Position numbers and translations under genes: made by a program. A stretch of 64,000 bases of DNA from Pterois miles. Taxonomy: Eukaryota > Chordata > Actinopteri > Perciformes > Scorpaenidae. The stretch is taken from positions 62,001 through 126,000 of the forward strand of contig CAMQGK010000650.1 of assembly GCA_947000775.1 (NCBI GenBank). Direction: 5' to 3'. The notes beneath the pieces were generated by a model. The model did no database searches. It was not told the origin of the DNA and saw only the letters and a program-made list of their open reading frames with translations. Below, piece by piece: positions 1-13,440 of this stretch (position 1 is its first letter; the number at the start of each line of letters is the position of its first letter).

Positions 1-322
1 CTGCAGCTGTCTGCACTGACAGTACAAGTTTTGGTGATGACGAGGAAGGAAAGAAGGGCAGCGGCCAGCGCTAAATCTTTGCTCTAGCAGCAGTGGGACA
101 GTGCTGAATGACAGGAGAGGAAAAACTAGTAAGACTACAGCTAATATGTCCCAAGCAACAACAACAACAGCCAGAGTCCTAAAACAGCCAGAGTCGTAAA
201 CCATCACGCTCCAGCGAAGTAACTCCTCACTGATATGGCTTGGACCGCAGCCAGCACAGAGGCCATGTTCTGACTGCGGTCGAGCCGAGCTGGGAGGCGT
301 CCAGCCGGCCGAGTGGATCCAT

Positions 323-3300
323 CTAGGTGAGGCTGGCGTTGGAGCTGCTGGTGCCGCTGTTCTTCCTCTGGCCGCTCTGCACCACGCTGGGAACCTGCAG
401 GCCCGTCACTACTGAAAAACTGCCGTTCCACACCTGCGGGGGGCAGCACATCACAGTGAAGTTGAAAAACAAAACGGTCACGGGAACAAAAGAGCATTCT
501 TTTAGGTAACAGAAAGACTTTTGAAGGAACCTTTCTCACCATGAAAGCTGGTATAACCGGCTGCTGGAACTTGGTTTTGAAGGTGTGCATCAGCTGTTTA
601 GTTTTGGAGTTGTAGAAAGACAGAACACCTGAGAGAGAGAATAAAGACATACAGTATATACTGTATTTAAAAAGTGGGGCTGCAACTAATATGTTTCCAC
701 TGTTGATTATCTGTCAGTTATTTTTTCAGATAATCAATAGTTTTGTTTATAAAATGTCAAAAAATACTACTAAGACACTGAAGGAAAGAACCCCAACCCC
801 TTCTGATGAATGAGTTACAACAACAGCTCAACTGGCTGTTTATGACAGGATGACATAATCTCTATTACATAAGCTTGATCAGCATATGTTTACATAGGGC
901 TCTTTCACTGCTTCGCTGTCTATAACTGTAACTTATCCAGTGTAACTAACGGTCTGCTGTGCTTAACCATGGATGCCAGTGTGTTGGTTTTTGTTTTATT
1001 TCCCCTTTTCCCTCTTATTCTGTACATGTATATATGGGAGTCTATTTCTCAGAGTTCCTGTTAAGTGAAGTAGCCCTTGTCTGTTTGTGTCACCTTGTTT
1101 TAACTTTAAATTTAAAAAAATATCAAAGAAGTGTGAAAAATATTCATTAAAAGTGCCCACAATGATGTCTTGAAATTTTTGGTTTTGTTCGCTCAACGGT
1201 CCAAAACCTAAAGATTTTAAAGAATTTACAACAATATAAAACACAGCAAAGCAGAAGTCTCTATAAGTCGAGTTTCATCTGCTGCCTGATTTGATATTGT
1301 TTAGTCTGCATCCATTTATGCTTCATCTTGTCTTGAGACTTGCGTGGTTAAATTAAGCTTGGATACGTAAATTAATTTAAAGTTCCCCTCCAGACATGTT
1401 TTAAAGTATGAAAAAAAAACCCACTTTGCTACGATTAACATTTTTTTAACAGGATTTTCCCACATAAAAAGTAAAAAATAATAAAAAATTGAAAAGGGGC
1501 TGAAAGTGTATCTACTCTTTCTTCCTCACTGATAAATATCTGGATCTGCAACCCAACCATCTTGAAGGCAAACTTCTTCCATGTGCAACTGGCTTGCGAT
1601 CTACAGCAATAGTTTAGGCATCTGGTCTATTTTCTCTATTAGACAAAACATCGGAGAGATTCAGCCAAACATGTTTGACTCAGATCAGGAGTCTGTTGTT
1701 CACTAAAATCAGCGACTAGCAGACGCATCAGAATGGTAAGTATAGTTAGCTTATGTTGTTTGTTAGCTTGTTAGCTTGTAACTGGCAGTGGCTGACAGTG
1801 TTCACAGATACAAGTCAGTGTAGTCAAGGTCAGACATTTTAGGAGATATAAACATAAGAAAAACACATTTTTCCGTGGAGGGGATCTTTGAAAATCTTCA
1901 CATCTTGATGAAGATGGAACCACAGATTGTTGAACCATGGATCAGTTGTTGATTTATTTCTGTCCATTGACCAATCAAAGAATTGACTGTTTCACCACTA
2001 AGAAACATTAAAAAGTACTATTTTCTACAGACTACAGACAAGAAAATATTACTTGATCATCAACATATTTTTCAAATTAGTGATAATTTAGCACTGACAC
2101 CTCACAGCAAAAGGGTTGCAGGTTCAAATCTAGCTTCTTTGCATATTCTCCCATGTTAGCGTGGGGTTCTCTGGCTTCCTCCCACAGTCCAAAGACATTG
2201 ATAACTCTAAAGGTGTGAGTGCGAGCGTGAATGGTTGTGTGTCTCTATGTGTAAGCCCTGCGATGGACTGGCGACCTGTCCAGGGTGAACCCCGCTGTGA
2301 TCATTCAAACAGTGATGTCTATGTGTTTATCGTACCTTCGTCATAGTTGACGTAGACTCCTATGCTGTTTGGGATGGCACAGTCCAGTGTTCGAGCCTTG
2401 TTGTTGTGCTTGGCTGTGAGGCTCTGCTGCAGCCAGTTGTTCAGGTGGATGCACCAGGAAGCGCTGCTTTTCCCCAACTGGTCAAATTTTCCGAGGCTCC
2501 GCAGGGCGACGCCCACGGCGAAGGCTTTGCTCTCCTTGTCGAATCGCACCTCCCAGTACTGCTGGCCAGCGTCGATCATGGTGTCAGCTGTCATGAGACA
2601 TAAGGGCAGATGATTCACTTCTAGACTTGCAACGTCAACGCAATCTGTTGTGTAGATGAAGAGGTGTGGTTACAGGTTTGTTTTCCTTGTAAATCTATTT
2701 TAGAAAGAGATAATCTGACTTCAATTCTGTGGAAATTATCTGTGTTGGCAGTTTCCCAGGAATCACCGAATGGAAATATGAACTGTGTTTGGAATATCCG
2801 AAATTGTTGAAATATTTAACAAAATGAGATATCCTTGCCTGAGAGCTGCCATTTTAAAGCGACATCAATTAAATTTGACGGTGGGGCACAGCTGCATCAG
2901 CTGTCCACTGTCACCCTTATTTATACATCACAAGTGCCAAAAAGACGTCCGCTTATAGTTCTTGCTTATATTCTCAGGCAAGCCTCCTTGACATGCATGT
3001 TTGGAATTGGGATGTCCTTCAAGATGGGACAGTGAAATCGATTCCCAGGTCATAAGCCGGAAGAGGAGACAAGGAGGTACAATATGGAAAAATGAGAACA
3101 GCCTTCTTTCTCAACAGCGTAATATCCATCTTGGAATATCAGCCAACTAGCTAACTAGCCTACCTGTGTAGCTAAAGGCTAGCGTAGCAACCATAAATTG
3201 TATATAAGAAGTGGACATAGTCACCGTGATGTCACCCATTGGTTTGTGGACTACGGTTTTTAAGCCTCAAGTGCAACATTTTGATCATCCTCATCTTGGG

Positions 3301-6300
3301 TTTTGGCAACCAGAGGGTGGCGCTAAGTACAACTGAACAACGCTGAACAAGATGTGTGGGCAACCACAAAAGGTTCTAATTAACTTTAATGAACTGAAAA
3401 CACACTGTGAAATGGTTAAAGACAAAAACAGACAACTCCCAGACTGGACCTGGTAGCGACCTGTCAATCACAAGGTAGCCACGCCCTAAAGAATCCCCTG
3501 CTTCATGGTCTAGTTGACTCTGAATGGGACCATAATTTACTAAATGAACATCATGACTTGAAACTAGTGATTGAGACCATAAACCCATGTTTACAATGTT
3601 TACTGAGGTAATAAATCAAGTGAGAAAGGTTCATTTTCTCATAGACTTTATACAATCGGACTTCCTTTTGTATCCAGAGGAGTCGCCCCCTGCTGGCTAT
3701 TACAGAGAATGCAAGTTTAAGGCTTCACTTTTCAGACCCTGAGTTGCCCACAGTGGTTTCATCAGAACTTGTGTGCACTAATTACTGTCTGCCTGTGGCC
3801 TCGAAGCTGCCAGTTTTACTTTTACTCTGAATAAGCAGCAGGATTTACCAGTTACATGGTGTTGTTTGTCTTAACATCAGCCTGTTAAAGTATTGGGAAA
3901 CAATGGATCTAAAAGCTTTGATTAAACACCACCCTGCTTTCATGGCTGCTGGTGATTAACAACTTTGCAGAGAGCAGTAAGCAGTGACATGACTAATTGC
4001 TGGCTGGCATTGATAATAGTTGGTGCCTTCATCTGGTCACAACATAGCAGAAAAAGAAAACCTCGGCGTCGCCCCCTGCTGGCTATCAGGGAGAATGACA
4101 GTTTAAGGCACTTCAGCATTGGCGCCGCTTTTCAGAACCTAAGGTTACTTAAGCTAGGCTAATAAGTTTGCCTACATACTCAGTCAGGCTAGATGCATTT
4201 TTCATGCATTGCTCCACTCCAATTTGTTTCACCCACTGAGGTTGAACCTCAAGCTGTGGAATAATTTATGCTGCCAGAATGGCTCGGGTTCGAATGACTG
4301 TACATCTGCAGTCTGGTGTGTTTTACCCCCAGAGATGTAGAAATACAATTGTTGGTCTTTGTTACTCTCACCCAGCACCGTGTAGGACTCTGCTGTAAAT
4401 CTGTCTCTGCCGGGCCGGGCTGTTGGCGCTCTCTTAGGTGACATCAGGGCTGATCTGATGAGACAGATGGCAGACAACACTCACACAACACAACACTCAA
4501 AGATCCATATTTTAGAGATGTTTTCTTAATAGGGCTTTCAATCGATTAAAATATTTAATCACAATTAATCACATCATTATCCATAGTTAATTGCAATTAA
4601 TCTCACATTTTTTATCCATTCAAAGTATACCTTTTTAACTCTAGCTTTAAAAAAATCTGCAAAAGCTAAAAATCACAAGTTGTGTTAATGCATTAAAGAA
4701 ATTAGTGGCGTTATTATCACGGTACCTTTGACAGACCTAATTCTTAATGACAGTAAGCACATGACTACAGGTCTTATGAGAGTTTTTTAGACCTCCCTGT
4801 TTATAGTTAAAACCCAGGTCTAAAGACCCTGCATACACACCTGGCTGGGGAGTGCATCGGGGAGTTGGTTCGGGTCTTTTCCTTGCGGATGTCCTGAATC
4901 TTTCCTCCACTGCTGTCCCACTCCACAGTCAAGTCCTCCACCCTCAGGTTCTGGTGGGACGAACCAGAGTCCAGTTTGAAGGTGAAGGCTGCAAATGGAA
5001 ATGAGTCAAATCTTTATATATATATAAAATCCAATATTCATATTTGCATGAACAAAGACCCCACAGATACAGCCTCATGCACCTAGTTTCTGTATTCTCA
5101 CCGTGGGTTTCTAGTGTAACTGGCTCAGAGAACTCTCCTGCCACGGCCTTGTTACACGCTCTCACTCTGAACGTCAAGTACCGGGTGTCAAAGCGCAGAC
5201 CTGAGAGTAAAGAGTACCCTTTATGAGTCACTGAGTTTAAGACAACAAAATGGCAACTACGTCCTCACAGTCCTGCTCCTACCGGTGAGTGTGTGCTCCT
5301 GCTCTCGTATCCCCTCCACCACCATCCAGGGGTAGTCCTCTCTGATGCGCGGCGGACCCTCGTGGTTTGTGCGTCGATGCTCCAGTATGTAGTGATCTAT
5401 CTTGCTGTCGGGCTCCGGCAAGGTCCAAACTACAGTCACTGTGTTGTCACACACCTGGCACTCTGAGAGCTGGATCTCAGGAGTGGCGGGAACTGGAGAG
5501 AGGAGACAAGTTTGTCCGTCACAGGGAATATCGAAACATCCACCTTATTCAATACCTTTTATTGTTATTTCACTACGGAAACAAGCTAATGTGTGAAATA
5601 TTAAAGGGTGGGTCTGATATATTGTGGTTTTCTTGAGGCTTTTATATCATTCTCTAGCTTCCCTGTGATGTTCCTTGTGTATTATGATGTTTTGATGTTT
5701 TAGCATCAAAATGCTATTTTCCCTTCAAACCCTTCTAAAAACTTTTTTCCCACGTGTCTTGACGTAGGTTTCTGCCTGATGAAGCTGCTATGTGTACTGC
5801 ATATATACTGTATATCCTTATGGTCAGTGTATTAGTATTTGGAGAAGCAGACAGGAGTACTGGCACAGTAGCTAAGCAACGTACTGCTGTGTGGACACCA
5901 CGTTAGTTCAGATCCAAAAGTCACACACCAGCAACTCCTGAGTTCTTTGAGGTAAAATAACTGTTTTTGTGAATGGAGTCTGGTGGCTTTGAAGACAACA
6001 ATACAACGGCTAATACGGCTTCGGTACCCCATCTGAAAGGTCTGTCTGATGGCGAGGTAGGGTGGTGGAAATACTCTGAATATAGTGTACATTTAAACTG
6101 ATATTGATTTTTTTTTTTAGGTGGCTAAAATACATTTTTGCTGCTGCTCATATCCACAGCCACTTTACCTCACCACCAGGCAGCCCTTTCTGATGGGGAG
6201 CTGAAGCTGTTCTATCACTCTCTTGAAAGCCACCAGACTCCATTCACAAACGTCATGATTTTACTTCCCAGAAAACAGGAGCACGCATACAACCTTGCTT

Positions 6301-9300
6301 TAAAAAATCTGGACAAATCTGGTCTGGTCCCAAACTTAGCACAGCTAGAGTTGACTCAGCTAGTGATACCATTCACATTACATATAACCTTACTGATTAG
6401 CTTACATTGTTAACCTATGTCTCTGCTTCTTGCTAAAAGTTGAGCATTTCCATTTGAAGAAAAAAAAATGGAAAAGAATGCAGCTGTACCTTTAAATTAT
6501 GAGACATGAGCAGATTTAAAAATTGTCATTTAAAAACTTTTATAGCTTATAATTTATCATGAGGCTTGACGTGGGAATAATGTTCCAGCTGCATCACCTA
6601 ATTTTTGCCACTTGGGGGCAGAATTACCTCAAAACAAGCTGACAGCCTAGGATACACTTTAGCTAAAAACAATTACATATTTACACATCAATCAGATACA
6701 GAGCAATGTTATCATTCATTTGGAGTCGTGTTTGTATCCATCTAAGACCTACATTCACTCTCTGGAGGTAGATATCTGGCTCTTTAGCTGCTAAATGTTA
6801 AACTATTATCACCGGCTAGCCGCTAACTTCTCTCTGTTAGCTGTTTGATGCTAAATGTGCCATTCGGGAGCTGTTTTTGCTGAAAACAGCTGCTAGCTAC
6901 GGCATGTGGGTTGTAAATAAAACCACACCATTGCATTAAATGAGGTTAAAAAGCCTCTCGCAGCTGCAGAGATGGGTGATGATTCTCTGTGGTTTCATCG
7001 CTGTGAGCGACCCCCTTTCACATTACATGCAGACATTTGACTCGTCTACAAAATAATGAGAAGTGGAGCTTGCTGAAACCAGTGCAATACGTGGCTTGTT
7101 TGGCACATAGCCATTGTATTGTTGTGATTACACTGTGTGACAGTATATGGTTTGGAACAAAGGCCCTGTTTGTTAATAAACAAAGCAAAAGTTAAGGCCT
7201 GTGTGGTTACTACTGATTAATTTTTATATATTCGTCCACATAAGACAATAACCAGTTGCTGACTTCTTTTTTTGCATTCTAGTGGCAAATACCAAACATT
7301 AAAGGGATAGTTCAGATGTGTTGAAGTGGGGTTGTATGAGGCACTTATCCATAGTGTATTACCTACAGTGGATGATGGGCGGCACGCCCCCAGTGTGGAG
7401 AAACAGACAAGAGTACCAGCACTGGAGCAAAGCAATGTACAATGAATGTACAATGAATGCAATGAACTTAAATTGATACGGATTTTTTTAGGTGTCTGAA
7501 ATCTGTTTTGCTGTTGCCCCATTCATAGCAGTACATTGCTTTGCTGCTGATACTCCTGTCTGTTTCTCCAAACTGGGGGCACGTCAAGCGTCATCTACTG
7601 TAAGTAATACACTGACTGTGGATAAATACCTCATACAACTCCACTTCAAAACATTCAAAATAATAATTCCCTCAGAAATGTGTTGGAGTGTAAGTATAAA
7701 GCAGCATGAAATGGACATAACTCAAGTCAAGTACTGGTGTGAATGTACTCAGTTACATTACACCACAGCTGTCTGTACTTATTTATATTAAAAGAGGAGC
7801 AGAACCTGGGAGAAACTTGAGGCCCTGCAACACCCCCCTCTCCTGGCTGAAATCCACCATCAAGTGACTCATGTTGTCACCGGCTTTAGCCTTCAGGGAG
7901 AGGCGAAAGGCCGGAGCCATTGTCACACTGCAGGCAAAAAGAGACACACAGAAACGCACAAGCACACGGAGTGGAAACAAGAGTTGTCCATTATTCAGCT
8001 GGATCAGAGGCAAAAAAACGAATACTGCTCATTAAGGAAAGGCCACTAACTAGACTTCTGGTACTACCACTGAACTCATCAACCTAATGGAGGTTTAAAA
8101 GCAGAGCTAGAGAGGGAGGTCATCCAGGGTGGGGGAGCTGACACAGGATGGTACAGACTACAGAAGACAGCAGGAAACAAAGACAAAAGACTCTTCTTCC
8201 GTAGTGCTTATTGTCTACGAAACGGGCGTGGTGACTACATGTTTTGAACGCATGCAGGCTACATTATGAGATGACTCAATGGTTACAGAAAAGCAATGAC
8301 AAAAGGCAAGCAAAGGATGGCTGAGTACTATACCTATCCTTAATGTCTTTGGCCGCCTGGAGAGGAGAAGCAGAGAGGGAAAGGAAAAAGAGAGGAGATA
8401 CGGAGCGAAGAGATAACTGAGTTGTAGCTCATCATGTTGCCATTTAACACAAACAGTCGCTGGTAGCTTTGTTAAAATATCTGGTAGTGTGACACCACTG
8501 GAGATTCACCATCAGTCATTACACACAGAGTTATACACAGCGAGCAGAGGGATCAGTGCAGCGGTGTTACAACAGTGGTGGTGAGTCAGTCACCTGATTG
8601 AAACCGTCCGTCTCAGAGGAGCACAGCGTCTGATTGGCCAGCTCCAGCAGCTCCTCTGAACTCTCCAGGGCTTTGGAGCAGGCACTCAGCTGACTCTGAG
8701 GAAATGACCAAGCCACAGTCAAACAGGGCACATCTGCTAACGCTAACGCGTTTTGTATTCAGCATAATGGGCTTAGTGTGTTTTCTGCAGAAATGAAGGA
8801 GTTAACTGCGTTATCTGAGAGTCACTGACTTGGGATGAATTAATTATATTGTATTTTCAGTGCGTGTGAGCTGGAATAGTCGTATCTATATCGTCATATC
8901 GTCTTTGAGCACTTGAGATTACTGTTTTTGCAATATTCTCCATTATGTTTTACGAAAAAACAGTAGTCACGTGTCCAAAGACCAAAATTTCATACCAACA
9001 TGTCTTTAGTGTGCTAAAACAGTATGTGAGATTCTTCAGTGTGTTCGAAACCTAGTATGAAACCAATAATACACAAATTGAAAACTATTTTTGATGAAAC
9101 GCTGGACACTATTTCGGCATAAATGTCCCACAATGCAATGCGGTAGTGTTGATAAAGGATGTTGACAGACAGCTCTGTAATATCAGTAAAGCTTCTTAAC
9201 AGTACATATATATATATATATATATTTAATATATATATATATATATAAAATTAAATTTGTTCAGACTTTGATTCTCACAAACTGTCGTTTTAGACACATG

Positions 9301-12300
9301 ACATTGGCATGGTTACCATGGTTACACGCCTCCAACCAGCAAGGAGGCTCTCAGGAAGTTCAGTTCCAATTTATTTTTATATAGCGTGAAATCATAACAG
9401 AAGTTTTCTCGGGATGCTTTTCATATAGAGCAGGAGTAGACCATTCTCTATAGTGACAACGTTAATTACTGCTCAGTGTGTCTGAGTATATACATACTAC
9501 TGTTGACTGACACAGAAACAGGCTGAACAATAGTATACATATTGGGTATGTAGTGCATAACGTGCGATTTTGGATGAAGACAAAATATAGTATGATAAGT
9601 ATGAAGTTTACTTTGGAAGTCAACTAAACCCCTAGAAATCGCCTGTGTTGTGCCCTTTCTTGCATGGTTCTCCTTTATCCTGCAGCCATTTTATTTTATT
9701 TTTGCCTAAGGAATGTCTCACTTGATACGCTAACTTGTCATGTACCAACCCATTCAAAATCAATAAAAAAATGATATAAAAAATATATACAGTTATAATA
9801 TGATAAGAAAATTTCTGTATCTCAGAGACGACAAGGTGCACAACCAAGTGATGAACTCAGAGGTTGAAAATCAAAGATATGCATATATAATATGCCATAT
9901 AAACAAAATCATGTGGAAGAATTAAACACAATGTTAATATTACATAATGTTAATAAAAGAGTGCCTGAAAAAGTGACTTTTCATGTAATCTAAAAAAAAT
10001 CCAAGTTGTGCTGTTAGATATATGTCTGTACCAGATTTTAAGACTTCAGCCCAATCAGAACAAACATTGTGGCATGTATTCTTACTACGAAATATAGTTT
10101 TTGGGCACAAAATGTCTCTCCAGATGACGTAGTACAGGGGTGAGCAACCCTAACTATAAAAAGAGCCATTTTAGGCCAAAAAAAAAAAAAATCTGTCTGG
10201 AGCTGTGAAACATTTGAGCATTGTGATGAAGCTGATACAGCTTGTTAAGTCTAACGCAGTGAGGGCCCAAGTGTAAATGAGAAGCAGGACAAGAAACATC
10301 TCATCTGGCTGGAAGCTGCTGTTGGCTTTTAAGCAAATCCAGTGTTCTTGTTCTGGAAATGTCTTTAAAAGACTTATTTAAGAGTCGAGTCTGTCCATGC
10401 ACTATTACATTCTCTATTTCCCTCCGTGACCTTTCTTCGTTGGGACGTGGAATCCATCGGTAGCCTATTGAGCTATTGCGGTTCGGCAAAATTAGAGCAT
10501 AAGCTGCTGTAGACGTACTGTACATAGGCTATTACTCCCATTTTGGTTGACTGTTGCCTCACAGCAAGAGGGTCGCAGGTTCGATTCCGGCTTGGGGCCC
10601 TTCTGTGTGGAGTTTGCATGTTCTCCCTGTGTTAGCGTGGGTTTTCTCCAGGTTCTCCCACAGTCCAAAGACATACAAGTTATTTGATGACTCTAAAGTG
10701 CCCATAGGTGTGAATGTGAGTGTGAATGGTTGTCTGTCTCTATGTGCTCTGCGATGGACTGGTGACCTGTCCACGGTCTACACCGACTTTGCAGTACACC
10801 CCACCGTGACCCCTAAGGGGATAAGCGGTTACAGATGGATGGATGGATGGATGGATGGTGCATTGGCTACAGATTTTAACATTGTGAGAATGTAAAAATC
10901 ACCATAGACCTACAACAATGATAAATAGAAATGAAAATGTAAAAAAAAAAAAAAAAGTTATTTATTTATTTCCACTAAATTTTTTTAAAAAATCCACAGG
11001 GAGCCACTGGAGAGGGGCTAAAGAGCCGTATGTAGCCCTGCATGCAAAAATTTGTTTAGTGATCCAAAGAATGTGGTCATGTGGTTAATTTTCCTTTAAA
11101 TGTCACATTTAATGCTTTCAATCAGGCATCATTCAAATGGAGAACAAGAAATGGTGAATGACGTACAACAGAGAGAGAATGTCACAAAAAGTGATTTACA
11201 ATAAATGGAAACAACAACCAAACAAGCTCTTTGCATACATGTGAATGTTCTCATTGAATGAAAACAAACCTTTAGCAATTAAATAATAAACTAAAGCTAC
11301 CTGTAGTTCATATGTGCGGCTGGCTCTCTCCTGTTTGATGCGCGTCACCATGTTTTCCTTCATCTCATCCAGAACAGAGTGGAGGGAGGTGAACTCAGAC
11401 TCCAGGTCCTCCTGGACTCTGTTGGAGTTCGCCTGATAGTGTCACAACAACAAAATGAGTGAAAACAGTAAGTGATCTTTTTTTGTAGCAGCGGAAATAT
11501 TACTGGCTACCAAACTATAGCCAGTAAGTCTGGCTGTCTGCAGCCAGACTTATATTCTAGTTCAGCCATATATGTTTTTTGTACCTCTAAATTGTCAAGG
11601 CTCTGTTTGAGAGAGCAGATGAAGTTTGAAATCTCCTCATTCTTCATGGCCAGTGTGTGGGTGATCTTACGCAGAGATTCCTAAAGAAAAGACAACATTT
11701 AAAGCAGCAGTAGGTGAGACTGACACACATGTAATTAAAAGTTATTTTTCTACAATGGTCACTATATCCAGACAGTAGTGTATGAGGCAGGTAATCTGAA
11801 TATAATCATGTTCCTCGGTGTCCTCCGGTGCTCCTAATGGCATCTGCAGGATTTCACAGATCGGAAAATAAACCAATCAACGCTGAGGTGGATCAGATGG
11901 TCAAACTAGGCAGCGCTAATCAAATTTCTCTCCTCAAATGTTTTCCTAAACATTGTGTAGTTACTGTTTAGCTGTAAAATGTGAAAGTTTATGACCTGGT
12001 AACCATGTTGAGATCTGTTGAGGAAATATCGAGCACCGCCCACCTGCTGGAGCAGACTTTCTCATTTTACAGCTAACAGTAACTATAAGATGTTTCTAAA
12101 AACATTTGAGGAGAGAAACAGGTATTACAGATTATTGATTCATGTTTGATCAGCGCTTCCTAGTTTGACTGTTTGATCGGAGTTTGAGTGATTCATAGCT
12201 GCCTCTGTTGAAGGAACAGCCAATAGGAACGCTCTCTCCTTCTGAAATGACCTGTGATTGGTCAAAGTCTTCTGTCACAGGATAGCCTGAGGAGGTGCAG

Positions 12301-13184
12301 CAATCTCTCAGAACACTTAAATTACAATAGAAAGATTATTATGCAATTTTTGCCCAAATATGCCAAAAACATTCTGCCTACTGCAGGTTTAACTTCTGAA
12401 TAATCAACATTTTCTCATGACAGGGAAAAAAAAGACAAAATATAATCCTCTCAGACTGAAAAAGCAAAACCTTTATAGTGTAATATTCCCCATCAATGGC
12501 CTCATAGCCTGTGATATGTGGAGGGCTGAAGGGCTGCAGGTTTCTCCTCTAAGCAAACACTTCAGTCCTCCACTGAGGTGGAGGAGGCTAATCAGTGTTA
12601 GTGGGGAAGACACATGGAGATTTAGGCTTTGAAATCCCTTTTGGACATGATTGTTCTTCAGATTGGATGGATCAGAGAGGGACCTAGCCTCAGAGCTCAG
12701 GGAGGGAGGAGGACACTTCACGGGCGGATGGATGCGCATAAATAATCTAATAATGCAGCTCCACCACCACTGAACAGCCGCCTACAAAGGGCTGGACACA
12801 CACACACACACTGACTGTATCGACTATTATACGGATCACATCTCTTATATGTGGCCGTTATCTCAAGCTGGCCATAGCACAGTGAACAAGCCCATTCATA
12901 CTAATGTTTGTTGATGCGAGAGGAGCTGCGCCAAGGCCCCCCGTCCGTCCCTTGAACGCAGATATGTCGATAGCTAAGTCATCGATAGGCAGATAACCCC
13001 CACCTCCACCCGGATTAACACTGATTAAGATATAAAACTCCACTGTGAAATAGGAGTCGCATCCACAAACTCCCCAATACTGCAGCTCGTCCCCCTCCTT
13101 CCTTTGTACACTACGCCCTGAATCGGCTTCCCCCCATCAGAGACACCTGTTCCTCCGGGTCCGGCTCACCTTCTGGTCCCCCAT
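323..13184 (-). CDS. fsd1: fsd1: fibronectin type III and SPRY domain protein 1, 13 coding exons
   Basis: Exons in transcript order: 13170-13184, 11585-11680, 11301-11432, 8594-8695, 8334-8356, 7806-7927, 5283-5492, 5102-5200, 4841-4988, 4372-4454, 2336-2587, 540-628 and 323-433. All junctions are GT-AG, and the phases join into 1482 nt (493 residues; the mammalian protein is about 496). Residues 6-115 form the coiled coil, 116-163 a COS-like segment (VTMAPAFRLSLKAK), 164-267 the fibronectin III domain (FSEPVTLET at its end), and about 285-480 the B30.2/SPRY domain (YWEVRF, SWCIHLNNWL). The end SSSNASLT resembles the FSD1 rather than the FSD1L C-terminus. The start is the ATG of MGDQK in a GC-rich first exon. 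FSD1 is known as a microtubule/centrosome-associated protein enriched in brain; that role is taken from the family. The 3' UTR runs out of the window. Confidence 0.93.
677..785. mobile_element. MITE fragment beginning GGGCTGCAACTAA
   Basis: The left part of a fish MITE family has the GGGCTGCAACTAA end and ATAAAATGTCAAAAAAT. It lies in the last fsd1 introns. Larger pieces of the same family are at 31613-31905 and 32425-32665. Confidence 0.5.
2097..2297 (+). mobile_element. SINE fragment in an fsd1 intron, next to the exon at 2336
   Basis: It contains CCTCACAGCAAAAGGGTTGCAGGTTC (box B-like), then CCCACAGTCCAAAGACAT, GTGAATGGTTGTGTGTCTC and GCGATGGACTGGCGACCTG. The same family is better preserved at 10545-10856. 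It ends within 40 bases of an fsd1 splice donor. Confidence 0.65.
3190..3745. mobile_element. Fish DNA-transposon-like element in an fsd1 intron
   Basis: It shows the recurrent blocks AACCATAAATTGTATATAAG, GATGTCACCCATTGG and ACAATCGGACTTC, and ends with GAGTCGCCCCCTGCTGGCTA. The last block recurs at about 4050-4140, and in inverted form near 18978-19005. Family name uncertain. Confidence 0.5.
4530..4739. mobile_element. Short MITE, TAGGGCTTTCAATCG ends
   Basis: It begins TAGGGCTTTCAATCGATTAA and ends with the inverted TTTGACAGACCTA, giving a 210-bp internally deleted copy. Longer relatives are at about 30035-30560, 32735-33065, 33500-34185, 37690-37880, 39785-40823 and 45170-45480. Confidence 0.6.
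7303..7655. mobile_element. Foldback (palindromic) element between fsd1 exons
   Basis: The left arm (about 7303-7440, from GATAGTTCAGATGTGTTGAA to GCAAAGCAATGTAC) is matched in inverted orientation by about 7530-7655 (GTACATTGCTTTGCTGC to CTCCACTTCAAAACATTC). The arms are about 125 bp with scattered mismatches. Single arms of the same family occur at about 5850-6250 and 39355-39710. Confidence 0.75.
8334..8356 (-). other. fsd1: fsd1 microexon of 23 nt
   Basis: A 23-nt exon encodes AAKDIKD plus two bases of the next codon. It is flanked by a CAG acceptor and a GTATAG donor, and joins exons 8594-8695 and 7806-7927 in frame to give KDIKDSVTM. The same short exon (KQIKD in mammals) is characteristic of FSD1 and of the related COS-box TRIM genes. 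Automatic gene finders often miss it, which would shift the reading frame. Confidence 0.85.
9204..9247. repeat. (TA)n microsatellite
   Basis: Alternating TA runs interrupted once by TTTAA, in an fsd1 intron. Confidence 0.9.
10134..11035. mobile_element. Degenerate hAT element carrying a nested SINE
   Basis: It begins CAGGGGTGAGCAACC with AAGAGCCATTTTAGG and ends with AAGAGCCGTATGTAGCCCTG, matching the outer motifs of the hAT element at 52986-53959. A SINE interrupts it at 10545-10856. It lies in an fsd1 intron. Confidence 0.6.
10545..10856 (+). mobile_element. tRNA-derived SINE with (GGAT)n tail
   Basis: It has CCTCACAGCAAGAGGGTCGC, the box B-like GGTTCGATTCC, GTTTGCATGTTCTCC, CCCACAGTCCAAAGACAT, GTGAATGGTTGTCTGTCTC, and ends GGATAAGCGGTTACA followed by five to six GGAT units. 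This is the classic structure of a widespread fish SINE. The upstream part of the tRNA head is degraded. Confidence 0.75.
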
Positions 13185-13440
13185 CTCGCCGCTCCGAAGC
13201 TCCGGCGCCGCTCGAGCCGCAAACACCGCCGGTATTTCTCCTCCGTCCCCCGGTTTAGGTTTGGTTTAGTGGCGCAGCGGAGCTGGTACTGATGCTGCCG
13301 GAGTGCAACGCATCTTCGGACGGACACCAGCCACCAACGCCTTTGGGCCGTAGAGCGTAGCGCGCATGCGGTAGCACAGGATTGTGGGTAGTGATGTTTC
13401 TGCTGCGCGGGTGTTGCCTTCAGGTACTGTCGGAGAAAAG
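13060..13440 (-). promoter_or_regulatory. fsd1 promoter / CpG-rich 5' region
   Basis: The sequence around and upstream of the fsd1 start codon (13184) is clearly richer in G, C and CpG than its AT-rich surroundings. It includes an NRF1-like GCGCATGCGG near 13361 and no obvious TATA box, the usual picture of a CpG-type vertebrate promoter. The exact transcription start cannot be fixed from sequence. Confidence 0.5.
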
